From Artemia franciscana (Eukaryota; Arthropoda; Branchiopoda; Anostraca; Artemiidae): a stretch of DNA of 64,000 nucleotides. The notes below the pieces were generated by a model. That model made no database searches. It worked only from the letters and a program-made list of their open reading frames with translations, and had not been told where the DNA came from. Position numbers and translations under genes: made by a program. This document shows, piece after piece, positions 46,372-57,880 of this stretch. How positions within the stretch are numbered: position 1 is the stretch's first letter; each line of letters opens with the position of its first letter. The stretch covers positions 10,602,335 through 10,666,334 of the forward strand of contig NC_088868.1 in the NCBI RefSeq assembly GCF_032884065.1. The letters are read 5' to 3'.

Positions 46372-46600
46372 TTGGATGTGAAGGAATATTTTGATTGGCA
46401 AGTATGTGAAATAAGCTTTGCTTCTAGTCCAAATTTATCTAAACTCAAAAGAATTTATAGCCTACAGAGGTTAAACCTTTCCAAGGGTGATACATGTATG
46501 AGATTGTTCAAACAGCATTTTCTTATCTATACAGCAAAGAATTCTCACTGGAGAGCATATGAATATATGAAAAAACCTATATTGAAATCTGTATCTATAT
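46372..46600 (+). pseudogene. two fossil zinc fingers beyond the stop codon, Z2 copy
   Basis: Same degraded fingers as 23261-23480 (WQVCEISFASSPNLSKLKRI; GDTCMRLFKQHF). The loss therefore predates the Z duplication. Confidence 0.75.
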
Positions 46601-46725
46601 ATAGAGAGATAGTTTATTTCGAGATTAAACCAAAAATAGGTATTTCACAGAAAAAAAACAAGTACACACTACAAAAAAAAGAGAAAAAAGAATACACACT
46701 ATCGAAAACAAAACATAAACACTAA

Positions 46726-47360
46726 CTAAAAGTCAAGTATCTTCGTTCGGGATAAAATTCTGTTTATGATAGTCCGAATTCTATAATTTCTAATTATCAA
46801 CAATAAAGAAAATAGCAAACTTATTTCATATTCACTTAATCCGAACTCCATTACTATACGTGCTCTACAATAAACAGGGCAATCAAATAGAAGATGACTA
46901 ACTGTTTCCATTAGACTGCACAAGCACAATGGAGAGTCAGCTTTCCCAATCCTATTTAAAAAATGAAGCAATCTGCTATGCCCTGTAATAAGCTGTGTTA
47001 ATCTGCGATTTGGGTGGAATGTTGATGCAGAGATAAGGTCATGTGCTTGAAGAATTTTTAAATTCATCAAACCATTTAACACGCAAAAACTCATTTAAAA
47101 ATTTACGGTCTATATGAAAGGGCTGAGATGCACTAACGTCATAAAAAGAAGGACCCAACAAATTTGCAATAATTTGGTCGGTATAATAACTATGACGTGC
47201 CGAATAGCTCATTAAATTCAATGTAGGACTCAAAACCCTCGGCCAATTTTGAGGTCGACTTTTTTCCGTATCTTAATATACTTCAAATTCCAATGCTCTG
47301 AAATCCATTGGAAGCACTCCTCTGAGAGCGGTACCATATGTGTTTGAGCTGTGTTAAAGG
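46726..47360 (-). pseudogene. 3' fragment of RNase H-type retrotransposon, R3 copy
   Basis: Counterpart of 23616-24290, including the full C-terminal stretch (RNYRIRTIINRILSRTKILDF region, ending 46726). Same internal frame shift. Confidence 0.8.
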
Positions 47361-47474
47361 GTCTAGAAATTATGATCATAGAAGATATTTATGCCGACTG
47401 TAGCATTTGCTGAATGTTTTTTTTTGTTTTTTTTTTTGTTTTTTTTTTTCAATGCAGAAATCCAAATAGGATAT

Positions 47475-48038
47475 GTGACATTGGGGGGGGGGGGGTTGGA
47501 GTGGGAACCGGAATTCTTGGAAAACGGGAAAATTGGGGTATTTTTATCTTGCGAATAGGTCATCAGATCTTAATGAAATTTGATATTTAGAAGGAATTCA
47601 TGTCTCAGAGCTCTTATTTCAAATCCCGACCAGATCTTTGACATTGGGGGGAGTTGGAGGGGGAAATCTTGGAAAACACTTGGAGTGGAGGAAACTGGAT
47701 GAAGCTTGGTGGATAGAATAGGCAAATGTCCTTGATACGCGATTGACGGAACCGTACTGGATTCGCTTTCTTTGGGGGAGTTGGGGGCAGGGGTTCAGTG
47801 ATTTGGCGAGTCAGGTGCTTCTGGACGTGCTAGGACGATAAAAATCGGTAGGTGTGTCAGGGACCTGCACAAATTGACGATAATGTTGTTTTCTCAGATT
47901 TGAACCTCTGGGGTGCGAAGGGGAGAAGAAAAATTAGGTATTTATAACTTACGAGTGGATGATGGGATCTTAATGAATTTTGATATTTAGAAGGATATCG
48001 TGACTCAGAGCTCTTATTTTAAATCCTGACCGGCATTA
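47475..48038. repeat. modular G-rich repeat, R3 copy
   Basis: Same A/B/C order as 24345-24915. Confidence 0.8.
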
Positions 48039-48073
48039 AGCCTCTTATTTTCCTTTTAAATCAATCTATTGAT

Positions 48074-48313
48074 TCATAGAATTTTGTTAGAGCTCATACC
48101 ATATGATCTCTTGGCTCTTAGCTCTTCTTGCCTCGTCACAAGTGCCATATGAGCTCTTAGCTCTTGTTGTGTTAAGGCTGTTAAAACATCTACACCTTTA
48201 TCTATTGCTTCAGCATCCGTAGTAGGGGGGGAATATAAACTATCTATTTCATTTAAAATAACCTTACTAAGAACATTCCAGTTAGTTTTTCTGTAATTGT
48301 ATTGCGAGAGCAA
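48074..48313 (-). pseudogene. small retrotransposon ORF2 linker fragment, R3 copy
   Basis: Identical in translation to 32492-32731. Confidence 0.45.
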
Positions 48314-48319
48314 TTCTTT

Positions 48320-50060
48320 TTTTTTTTTTTTTATAGCACCCCTTTCAGCTTATTCCTAGAAAGTGGTAAGGGTCTAAACTGCGGCTTTTACGGAAAATTT
48401 GGACCTTAGGCTGGATTGATGAATATGTGCATTTTGGAAAGCATCGTAGAACTCTTGTCTGGGGCCAAAAATCTATTATTTCTACCCATTTCTGTTCATG
48501 ATTTCAGCTGAGTTTATCATTCGGTTTTTGGCACTTGGGATTGCGGTAGAAAATCCTACGACAAAAAAGGCAACTTTTGAACTAAGACAGATAGATTTTT
48601 TTTTCGGCGGCAGTCCATAGCTCTTGATGAGCTGATCAAGTATGACGTCCATTTTTTTGTAGAAAAATTCCTTCATGAGATATACCAGTTTGAAAGTTTC
48701 AAGGGGTTGACAACTTCAGTAGTAAGGTGCACACTGAAACCTAAAATGTTGGTGGAATCTTCCACCATAGTCATATCAGAGAACCGCCATGTTTCAGGGA
48801 GCCATTATAAGGGGTATCGAACGAAAAAAAAAAACATTTTCTTTTTTTTCATAGCTTTTTAATGCAATCAAATTTGTTTTTTAAGGTGCTATTTTCAGTC
48901 TGAATAAATTAACAACAATTTTTAATATGTTATGAGCTAAAAATGTTGTTGGCAAGCCAGCAAATAGAGACCTGTGCTAGGTTTGATGACAATTTTAGCA
49001 AAACAGCCATATATTCAGTTGGCTAACCATCTTAGTGTTACATTCTAGAGTTGGCATATTTCCCAATGTTTGTGCTACTTTTTCTTATCACCAAAATAGC
49101 GTCAGTTTGGATTTCCGGATATAAATAAACCCTTAGGAGCTGGAAAAGCTAGTACCCTATTTGTGTCTGTTAGGGATTCAAAATCGATTGCACCCCTCTG
49201 GAACAGGGATAAGAGAAGAAAGGGGTTGATTTGTCCTTGTGATCAGATCTTCTATAAAAAAAAAGTTTGGGTTTCAACAGAATGCGGTGAAAAAAGCATG
49301 TGCTGTTCTTGTAGTTACAATACGATTACTGAAGGGAAGAGGCCCTGTAAATTATTGTCGTCGTGACACTCACTAGTAAAATTTCTTCAACTCTAGAAAG
49401 AATCTGATTAGAGGTATAACAGTTCTAGTTTATTGTTTCAGGGAGCCATGATCCGTCTGGCCTTTGAGGGTAGGGGATAAAGGGTAAATAATTAATAGCC
49501 CTTGAGACTTTTGCTAAAAATTGTATCTTACTGAGCTTGGTCAGGAGTAGAAAGTAACGTTGTAACCATTCAATTTTATCATCTAGGATAAGTTTGGCTC
49601 ATTATGGGGACAATGAAGGCGTCACTAGATCTTTAGAATCACTTACACGAAAGGTGTATTTGGAAGGGAACCCTTCTTGGCTATGGTCTTAATTTTATAG
49701 TTTGTAAACATTCCACCAGCGAAATATTACTTAATTTGGTGCTTGATAATTAAACGAAATACACTCAAGAATTACGCTCTGTAAGATAAGTTGAATTTGC
49801 GAAGAACCGGTTTGCTGTCTTAGCTCTGGCTTAGTAAACAACTAAGATATAGGTATCTTTTAAGTAAGTGTTTAGTTGATATTTTGGTTAGTTTTTTTTT
49901 TTAGTTTAGATTACGTATTTAATATAGTGCCTTCTAAGCGGCCCATTTTCCAAAATTCTTTGTCGTAGTTTCCTTAATTTTGTTAATAAAGTATTATTTT
50001 TTCATTATATTTGGAATATTTTCTTTTTTCTTTGGTATATTTCATTAGGATTAATGATTA
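48320..50060. other. non-coding spacer within block R3
   Basis: Counterpart of 25189-26930 and 32740-34480; no gene seen. Confidence 0.5.
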
Positions 50061-50065
50061 CTACT

Positions 50066-51760
50066 ACTACTAATAACTCAATGCAGCACCAAGCCGCCTG
50101 AGGCCAACACAGCTACGCTCGCTCCTCCTCCAACCTAATTTATTTAAAGCCTCCCTCTTTACACCCTCCCAGGAAGTTCCCATTTCCTTTAAATCTTTAT
50201 TTATTACATCTTCCCAACCCAGACAAGGACGAGCTGCTTTCCGTGTAGCCCCAGACGGTTGGCAAAAAGGACAACCTTCGGTAATCTGTCATCCTTTATC
50301 CGTAGAACGTGGCCTAGCCATCTCAACCTTTCTTTCATTATAGCCCCAGAAAGCGGGATTGAACCACACTTTTCCTACAACCTACTGTTTGAAATACGGT
50401 CAGTCAGCCGGGTACCCAGAACAATCCGTAGGCAATTTCTCTGGAAAACATTTAGTAAATTTTCATCTGCTTTTCGGAGAGCCCATGTTTCGGAGCCATA
50501 TTTGACCACTGTCATCTCTGTAGCTTCCAATATTCTAATCTTGGTTTGTAGACTTATCTTTCTATTCTTCCGAACTTTTTTTTAACTATGAAAAAACACC
50601 CTGAGCCTTAGCTATTCTACTTTTAACATCTTCACTGCTCTCACCATCTTTACTAATAATACTACCAAGGTAACTGAAGCTCCTAACCTGATCAATCTAA
50701 GTCCTGATCAATCAGCATAATCTAAGTCCAGGAGCGTTCTTCCTCCCCATTTGATTCCATGGTCTCCAATTACCTTTCCTGTGCTCCTTGCTCCTAATTA
50801 AAGTCCATCAAAATGATCCATATAAAGGTGGATAGAACACAACTCTGCTTAACTTCTGATTTAATACAAAACCAGTTGCTAACCTCATTTCCTACTTTAA
50901 CCGCAGCAGTATTATTCTCGTACATAGCACAAATCACTTTAATGTATTTTTCTGGTATACCATATAACGATAAGACCTTTGTTAACGCTCTTCTATCAAC
51001 AGAATCGAAAGCTTGCTCATAATCGATAAAACTGAGGACCAAAGGTGTTTGACAACGAAGGGACTTCTCAATTATTAACCTAAGAGTGAAAACATGGTCG
51101 ACACATCCTCTACCTTTTCTAAAACCGCATTGTTCTTCCCTTAAAACTTTGTCTACAGCATGTCTCAGTCTAAAAAGTATCATATTACTCAGTAATTTGC
51201 TACCTACAGAGACCAGACTATTATCTCGATAATTACGACACTCACTCTTGTCACCTTTCTTATAGAGTGGTTTAAGTAAGGTTTTCCTAAAATCATTGGG
51301 TACTTCCCCTTTTTCAAAAATCATGTTCATAATCTTCAGTAGCTTATTCCTAACCTCAGAGCCACCATATTTAAGAAACTCATTAATCATTCTATCAGCA
51401 CCTGGGGCCTTATTAATTTTTAATCCTTTTAGTACTGTCGCTAATTCTTCCTCACTAAACAAATCTTCCTTCACATCCAAGGTATCACAAACTTTTTCAT
51501 TTTCATCTATATCTTTTCCTGCAACTGTATCTCAGTTTAGCACATTCTCAAAATGTTCCACCCATCTTTCTTTAACTTTTTCCTTATCACTAATTGTGGC
51601 CTCATTCCAATCTTTAACTGGGACTAGTCCGGATTGGCTTCTCCCTTTCAATTTATTAACATGCCAGTATAATATTTTACTATTATGCCGTCTAGCCGCA
51701 TCTTCCAGATCCTCAGCAATCGCAAACCAGTTTTCAGTTTTCTCCGTCATTTTCACTTGG
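50066..51760 (-). pseudogene. RTE-like reverse transcriptase remnant 1, R3 copy
   Basis: RT segment at 51480-50794 and pre-RT at 51756-51532, with the same YAD-stop and deletion. It has a private Gly-to-Glu change in the motif B region (IKSEVKQ). Confidence 0.85.
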
Positions 51761-51974
51761 TTTGGGAAAATTGGCTTAACCCCCTTCCCCCAGGATTTTG
51801 ACGGAATTACACCACCGGCTGGGGTATAGCTTTAGTGATCTACGAAAAATATAGTTCCAAACCATGACTGGCTGACTTCTATTCCCTTTTGAATCAAAAC
51901 GCATCACAAGTTTAAAAAATAGGTGCATCGCATTTACAAAAATAGTGAATTTTCTGAAAAAAATCATACAGAAG

Positions 51975-52260
51975 GGACAAAACCGCGGGACAAAATTTTT
52001 ATATAGCCATTTTGTTCAACTTAGTAGAAAAGTCTGGAAATTATTTCTTCAAAGATGACAACCCCCCCTCCTACATACACACACAGCCCAGGACAAGGAT
52101 TATAATTTATGCCCTGGGGCATATAAGATTTTTTATAGAAAGCGTGTACATACAAACATCGGAAGGGGCTCACAGGATTCGTGATCAAGAGCTCTAGTGC
52201 CCTTTTTAAGAGTCAAAGTGATCGGAGGGCAACTACCCCCTTCTCCCCCAAATACACACA
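51975..52260 (+). repeat. diverged foldback-family fragment, R3 copy
   Basis: Counterpart of 28845-29135 with a shorter C run. Confidence 0.55.
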
Positions 52261-52263
52261 ATC

Positions 52264-52850
52264 TTGCTAATGAATCAGCCAATCGATGGGAGTCTGTGGA
52301 TGACATGTCATTGCTCGAAAAGTGCAGAAGAAATATTAAGAGCAAGTGAATTGCTTGCAAGTGAAGCAGCCCAATCAAACTTGAAAGTGAACTCCCAAGA
52401 ATCTCACAGAAAGACATTTAGTTTTCTTAAATTAAAGCCATCATTTATAACTTCAATACCTAATGAGATAATTGTAACAAAACTAACCTCTTAGGGGTCA
52501 CACTGACTAGCGATTTGAAATGGGAGGCTTACATTTGCTCTATTATTTTATCCATCCACAGCTTCAGTATGTTTGCCCCGTGTGGTATTTTGGTCTTACA
52601 GTGGATCAGTCTGATAAACTAGAAATTAGCCAGAAGAGAGCCCTGAGAATTATTCACGGTCAGGGCAAAGTGCCTTACATTCTCCTCATCAAGAATTCCG
52701 CCTCCCTACCTTGGCAGCCCGACGTGTTACTCTTTGTACCAATTTCGGAAATAATCTGCGTTGTAAAGCAAGCTTTCAATGTATACTCCCAGCCCCGTTT
52801 ATCCCGATCCAAAGCACAAAAACAATCTAAGTTTTAAATCCTATTAATCA
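52264..52850 (+). pseudogene. RT palm-end/thumb fragment, plus strand, R3 copy
   Basis: Counterpart of 29136-29730, with the QPRLSRSKAQKQSKF tail open as in R1. Confidence 0.75.
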
Positions 52851-52974
52851 ATTGAGCGGTTCAGAAAGAGCTTGTGCCAGCTTTTGTTAAAATCATAAAT
52901 AAATGAAATGTGTAATGCATCACGTTAATGTGTAACATATGTTGTTAAGGAGGCTAACACTCAAAATGCCCAGA

Positions 52975-54610
52975 ATTGGATAAATTTTAGGTTTCAGTAC
53001 TTTATTGTACTTGTGGCGGGAATCAGGCGTTTCCACCTCGCCCGGCATCGATGATCTTAGAGACCTTCTTGGACCATGTTGATCGATCTTGTGCCAGCTG
53101 CTCTGCAAAGGTGAGCCACTGTGTTGACCATATGTGACCGAATTTTCTGAAACCCCCGATTGGTTCAAGGTCTGACTTGGCCAGGTTCCACCAGTTCTTC
53201 CTCTGTCCTCCTTGGCGTTTCTTCCAGTAGCTAATAGGCTCAACTAGAAGTATTTGGCGAGGCAGGTACTCTGGCGGTTTCCGTAATACATGGCCAACCA
53301 TTTCAAACGGCGTTCTTTAATAGTGAACACAACATCTCTCTGAATATTGCACATTCGACGTATATTCACTTTGGAGATACGGTCACGTAGCTGTACTCTG
53401 AGAATTCTTCGTAGACAAGTATACTCAAACACCTTAAGTGTATTCTCTTGTTGTAGTTTTGCCGACCATGTTTTGCACCCGTAAAGGAGAACGGTGCGGA
53501 CTAGTGCCATGTAAATTCATACTTTCGTTTGGACACTGATTTCACGGCGATTCCATAAGGGTTCCCGAAGGGAGGCAAATATTGTCTGCGCTTTCTGTAT
53601 TCTCTGTTGGATATCAGCGTCGGAAGATCCGTCAGTACAAAGCTGGGATTCTAGGTATGTGAAACATTTGACTTTTTCCAGCTGAACTTGGTTGACAGTT
53701 AGTGGGAATGGTCCTGTGTCGTGGTTAAAAGCCATGAATTTCGTTTTCTCTGTGCTGACTTTCAAGCTGATCAGGTCTGCCCAGGCCACAACGCTGTCAA
53801 GCATGTTTTGGGCTTCTACAGGGTCTGACAGGAGGCCAACATCATCCGCACAATCGAGGTCAGTCAGTGAGAGATTCTGTCCAACCTGCGCTCCTGGATA
53901 AGACGAAAGAGCATTTTCAAGCACCCAATCGATGCAATAATTGAACAGAGTCGCAGAGAGGACACATCCTTGTTTTACTCCGAACTCAACCAGAAATTCT
54001 TCGGTTTCTTCGCTATAGATTCTAACTTGGCTCACTGAAGCGTCATAGTATGCCTTCATCAGTTCAACAAAGTTCAGCGGCATTCCGTCATTCTCTAGGA
54101 TCTTCCAAAGTTTCTGGCGAGTGACAGAGTCGAAGGCGGCAATGAAGTCCAGGAACATCAAGATCAGGGGTAGGTTGTACCTTTCAAACTGCTGGATAAT
54201 GAGGCGAAAGGCGAAAATATTATCAGTACAGCCTCTACCTGGTCGAAAGCCGGCTTGATTTCCTCGAGTTCTTTCCTCCCTTGCCCCTTTGAAGCGGTTC
54301 AAGAGTATGATCCCAAATATTTTGACGGCAATGTCTATGAGACTTATTCCGCGGTAATTTGTGTATTCGGTTTTGTCTCCTTTCTTATAGAAAGGGAGGA
54401 TGACTGATGTCTTCCAATCTTTTGGAAAAGTGTTGGTCCTCCACACTTCTTCGAGAATGCCATGGAGCTGTTCAGCAGTGACCTCAGGGCATTGTTTGTA
54501 TAGTTCCGGGGGGGGGCGTCTTCACCTGGGGCTTTGGGGTTTTTTAGGATTCTGATCGCTTTTAGTATTTCGGCTCTGGTCGGTGTATCCAGCTCGATAT
54601 CGTAAGGCCC
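52975..54610 (-). pseudogene. RTE-like reverse transcriptase remnant 2, longest copy
   Basis: Minus strand. ~54610-54515 encodes LDTPTRAEILKAIRILKNPK and APGED, then a G/C-run frameshift near 54510. 54446-53517 is an open 309-codon RT: KKGDKTEYTNYRGISL, GFRPGRGCTDNIF, motif A MFLDFIAAFDS, motif B GVKQGCVLSATLFN, motif C CADD (53841-53852; Cys in place of Tyr). An in-frame TGA at 53514-53516 precedes the thumb (VLLYGCKTW, 53510-53244). A further frame change near 53290 leads to the C-terminal part (WKKRQGGQRKNWWN... ending ~53023). An AATAAA on the minus strand near 53000 may be its polyadenylation signal. Endonuclease not seen. Nearly intact but dead. Confidence 0.88.
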
Positions 54611-54804
54611 TTTAGAGACGGAAGGTGGGATTTTATTGGGGATGAGACGAGGGGTTGCTCACTTCCAAAACCCATGTACACCAGGTGCCGTTGCCGGGTG
54701 GGTGCATTTTGAGCTGTTGGGATTTTTCGTGGGCAAAAAGATCGTGGTGATTTTGGGAACCATCCGTTAAGTACTGTCGTTTCATTTTTATCTGACAGGC
54801 CAGT
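54611..54804. other. flank between RT remnant 2 and hAT element
   Basis: No recognisable domain. The open frame 54562-54996 (minus) crosses the hAT boundary and is therefore not a real gene. The last eight bases (AGGCCAGT, 54797-54804) are the hAT target-site duplication. Confidence 0.5.
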
Positions 54805-55267
54805 CAGAGGCGCCATTTGGGCCAATTCTTGGGGTGGGCATGAGCTCCATCTGCCCCCCCCCCAATTTACTTTGTGTCGCATAAGAGAAATCCGGGTTTT
54901 GGCAGCGCATTGATCGAATATTCTAAGTAAAAATGCATTTTCAGCACCCGTATGCTGCTGGAAAATGTACTGTAACCAAATGTGGAACTCAGCCACACTG
55001 ACCTCTAAGATTAACTATAACAGCAAAGAATACAATCAACGAGGTTAAGTGATTAAACTGAAAGTGGAAAATTCAACCAGACTACAGGCTGGCATTCCTC
55101 AGCGAGAAACTTTCTTATTTAAGTAAATAATACGTCGGTGAAAGTAACCTTCATTATTATGCTGAGGGTTGTAACCAAAATCTCAGTTTTCCTTCAGCAG
55201 AAATCTTCCATCAAATATATTTACAAAAAGGAAAAACATAACAAGATAAAAAAAAATATAACAACAT

Positions 55268-56210
55268 TCAAAGTAACAACGGGAACCGCCGAGCTTTCAT
55301 CTTTGCAAAATCGTCAACAAGCTGGTTGTAGTCCAAATTTTTTACTAAATCCTTCTCGGTAAATATCAAAAGGAGGTGACTGAGACGATCATCTCTTGTT
55401 GTAGACCGCAGGTAGTTTTTCACTATTTCTAGGCTAGAAAACAAACGCTCATTGCTCGCTGTTGTCTCAGGAAGTGTGGCAGCAATACGAAGTACTTTGA
55501 TCACTTCTGAGTAAGCCACTGGTAATGCCTGAAGATGGTCGACAATGTCTAGGAAGTTTTCCGGCTTTTTCTCCTCATTGAGCAAGAAACGCTTGGCAAT
55601 ACCAGCTTGAGATTCGAGAAGAATGCTGTCGATATCCAGCTCGCCGTAAAGAGAAGAGAAACGCTTGAGCAGTTCTGTGTCCATAAACTTGGTTGAGCTT
55701 GGATCCAAGGCTTCGAGCGTACTCAGCACTGGCAAGTTATCTGTGAACCTTCTGTCAAATTCGGCTAGTACACGGTCAAAAGTTTTGAAGTATTCTTGCT
55801 TCATTTCATCCGCCAAAGTAAGTAGTCCAATTTCCAGATTCGATGAAATTTTTTCCTAGCGTCAAAGTTCTCACAAATTATTTCCGATCCTTGGTGATCT
55901 TTTGAATTCTTCAAGGTCGTCCTTTCTGACCAACAGAGGAGGGTCTAGTCGCGGATTCATTCACAGCAGGTACTTCAATTTCGAGTTCTGTTGCAAACTC
56001 TTTAGCCTTCTTGGAAAGCGATACAAATGAAGCAACTGAAAACAGGTCGGTGAGTTTGCTTCTTGTGGCCTGAATCAGGGTGCGCGATCGAGAAATAACC
56101 AAGTCGATGGTGACGGCATGGAGCTGCTGAGACAGCGATTTTGTCGCTTGCATAATTGCTTCTATGTAGTGCAATTGGAAGATAACAAGGAACGATTCCA
56201 TCAAGGAATG
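55268..56210 (-). pseudogene. hAT-family transposase C-terminal region with dimerisation domain
   Basis: 55816-55268 (182 codons) contains the hAT C-terminal dimerisation signature: a LPVAYSEVIKVLRIAATLPE stretch followed by TTASNERLFSSLEIVKNYLR, SHLLL and a Lys/Asp-rich end. 56204-55911 reads as an upstream helical part of the same protein (ATRSKLTDLFSVASF, KAKEFATELEIEVP). The two are separated by stops and a frame change around 55820-55910. The overall pattern is like ZMYM1-type hAT transposases, although the N-terminal zinc finger and the first catalytic residues are absent. Not functional. Confidence 0.88.
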
Positions 56211-56315
56211 ATAGGCCAGGAACTGACCTATTTTAGTCTGTCAACTTAGAGGAATTATTGCAAATATTCAGAATTTATAATATTAATATAATCATCTAGG
56301 AAATGGGCATTTGAC

Positions 56316-56550
56316 AGAACTTGAGAATTTGATTATTTATCTAACCTGCTTTCAAAGTTTACAATGGTTAAAAGCAAATAGTGTTATTATTATGGCCGGC
56401 AAAGAGCCCTTTTTGGTGGAAGCTTGGGCCCCCAGAACTTGAGAATTTGATTATTTATCTAACCTGCTTTCAAAGTTTACAATGGTTAATAGCAAATAGT
56501 GTTATTATTATGGCCGGCAAAGGGCCCTTTTTGGTGGAAGCTTGGGCCCC
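56316..56550. repeat. 118-bp tandem duplication inside the hAT element
   Basis: Units start at 56316 and 56434 (agaacttgagaatttgatta...) with three or so differences. Each ends in 'aagcttgggccccc', close to the transposon terminus. Confidence 0.92.
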
Positions 56551-56609
56551 CTGGAAAATCTGGGGTGGGCATTTGCCCCCCCCCCCCAAATGGTGCCTCT
56601 GAGGCCAGT

Positions 56610-57250
56610 TGGATTCATCAGTGTATGTTTTTTATAATGTTCTTATGTTTTTACTTATGCCCCATTATTTTTTTGATTTTATTCATTGTACTCATTATAT
56701 CGCCGTAGGCAATGTTTTAATATTTCACTTATGCGTTTAATTTTTTTGTGTGTGTATACAATGTAGACTAGCTGGTTAAAGGCAACAAGTTCGGCAGTTT
56801 TATGTTGTGAGAGTTTGCCTGATAATAAAGTATTTCTATTCTATTCATGTCTGCTAATCCGAATATGGGTGGATGGGAATATTCGGAAGAAAATTTTGAC
56901 AAAATAAGGAAAAAGGGAGTTGGGGATTTTAAGCTCCCTCCCGAATATTTGTCCGACTCGTAAAAAAACGTAGCAAAAATGAATAATATACAATTTTTGA
57001 TGTTTAATTGTTTTGTGCCCCCTAAAAACGTTTTATACCCCCCCCCCCCGAAAATCCATACAGGCCATATAATATATTTTTGCAAATTATTGGGGGTGGT
57101 TACCCCCCCCCCCCACGCGCCACTCCAAACGATGGCCCTGGAGGTTAACAAGACTAATATCCGTAGTTGCTGTCTGTTATAGGTAATGCCTCAAGTTTAA
57201 TTGTATATGTTGAGGCCAAGTTTTATAAATAATTGGACGACATTGATAAT
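56610..57250. other. no gene; possible old retroelement 3' end
   Basis: The stretch ending gataataaagtatttctatt ctattc (56821-56846) resembles a polyadenylation signal plus a short tandem tail of a non-LTR element on the plus strand, but no coding remnant precedes it. C runs at ~57042 and ~57104 make the opposite-strand frames (56768-57151) spurious. Confidence 0.4.
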
Positions 57251-57305
57251 TCCAAAAATTAGTAGCCTAGTGTCCGAGATAAAAGCCATAGCGACCGGGT
57301 ATTGA
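57251..57305. repeat. single unit related to the 53-bp repeat at 2766
   Basis: It shares 'ccaaaaattagtagcct', 'gtgtccgag' and 'cgggtattg' with the pair at 2766-2870. Confidence 0.35.
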
Positions 57306-57364
57306 AATTGTTGCATAATATCCTAACTATATAAATGTTAAAAATCAATGTCCGACATTAGACT

Positions 57365-57880
57365 CTGCTGATCAAACAGTTCTTGGTAACAAACTGTCAA
57401 AAGAATCGACTTGTTGTGCTGATCCCAAATATTTAAAATTCATCAAGTTCAAAGTTACCCACCAAAAGTTACGTGCCTGAGAAAATTTGCCTGATTTTTG
57501 AAAAAAAGGGAGAAACATACTCTAAAAGTCAAGGGACCTTAATGAAAATCATACCATCAGTTTTAACGTATCTCAGAACCCTGTTGAAGAAGTATCACGC
57601 TCTCATTTGTAAAAGGCAATTTCGTAGTTTTTGAAAGAGAAAGGTCACAGATGCGCGTTTGTTTTTGTTTTTTTTTTTTTTCATGGGTTATCGTATTGAA
57701 CAAATAATCCTAGAATATCAGGAAAGGGCTCATTTGAACGAAATTTGAAAGATCTAGTACTTTTCTTTATTGCAAGAGTTGAATAAAGATCAAAATTTCA
57801 AATCACTTGGACGAAACGACCGAAAATACTAAATCCTTTTGTACCCCCCCCCCAAAAAAAAAAATCTGGATATGGTCATC
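57365..57880 (-). repeat. 3' portion of a foldback element (HE5)
   Basis: Read in reverse it ends in the terminal hairpin (gtttgttaccaagaac) and TTTGATC. Inwards it matches the HE 3' part ('gttacccaccaaaagttacg' corresponds to 'aacttttgatggg'; 'atgggttatcgtattgaac'). Diverged and truncated. Confidence 0.7.

Larger units (their letters stand above)
46817..54610 (+). repeat. segmental duplication block R3
   Basis: Third copy of the R block, continuous with Z2 on its left just as R1 is with Z1. It extends beyond the R1/R2 junction point into the 5' part of RT remnant 2, so it represents the ancestral arrangement. Confidence 0.93.
54805..56601 (-). mobile_element. hAT transposon, internally deleted, with TIRs and perfect 8-bp target-site duplication
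   Basis: The left end CAGAGGCGCCATTTGGG (54805-54821) and the right end, read in reverse, CAGAGGCACCATTTGGG (56585-56601) match at 16 of 17 positions. Both are followed inwards by 'ggggtgggca' and a C/G run. The element is flanked by AGGCCAGT on both sides (54797-54804 and 56602-56609), the 8-bp duplication expected of hAT transposases. It contains only the C-terminal half of a transposase (minus strand) and a 118-bp tandem duplication near its 5' end (56316-56550). At 1.8 kb it is too short for a full hAT gene and is presumably non-autonomous. Confidence 0.95.

Noticed and set aside
54562..54996. 144-codon minus-strand frame spanning the hAT left end
   Set aside because: It crosses the exact transposon boundary at 54805, so it joins unrelated sequences.
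56768..57151. 127-codon minus-strand frame with Gly-rich blocks
   Set aside because: Its Gly runs come from C homopolymers; no domain and no homologue visible in the window.
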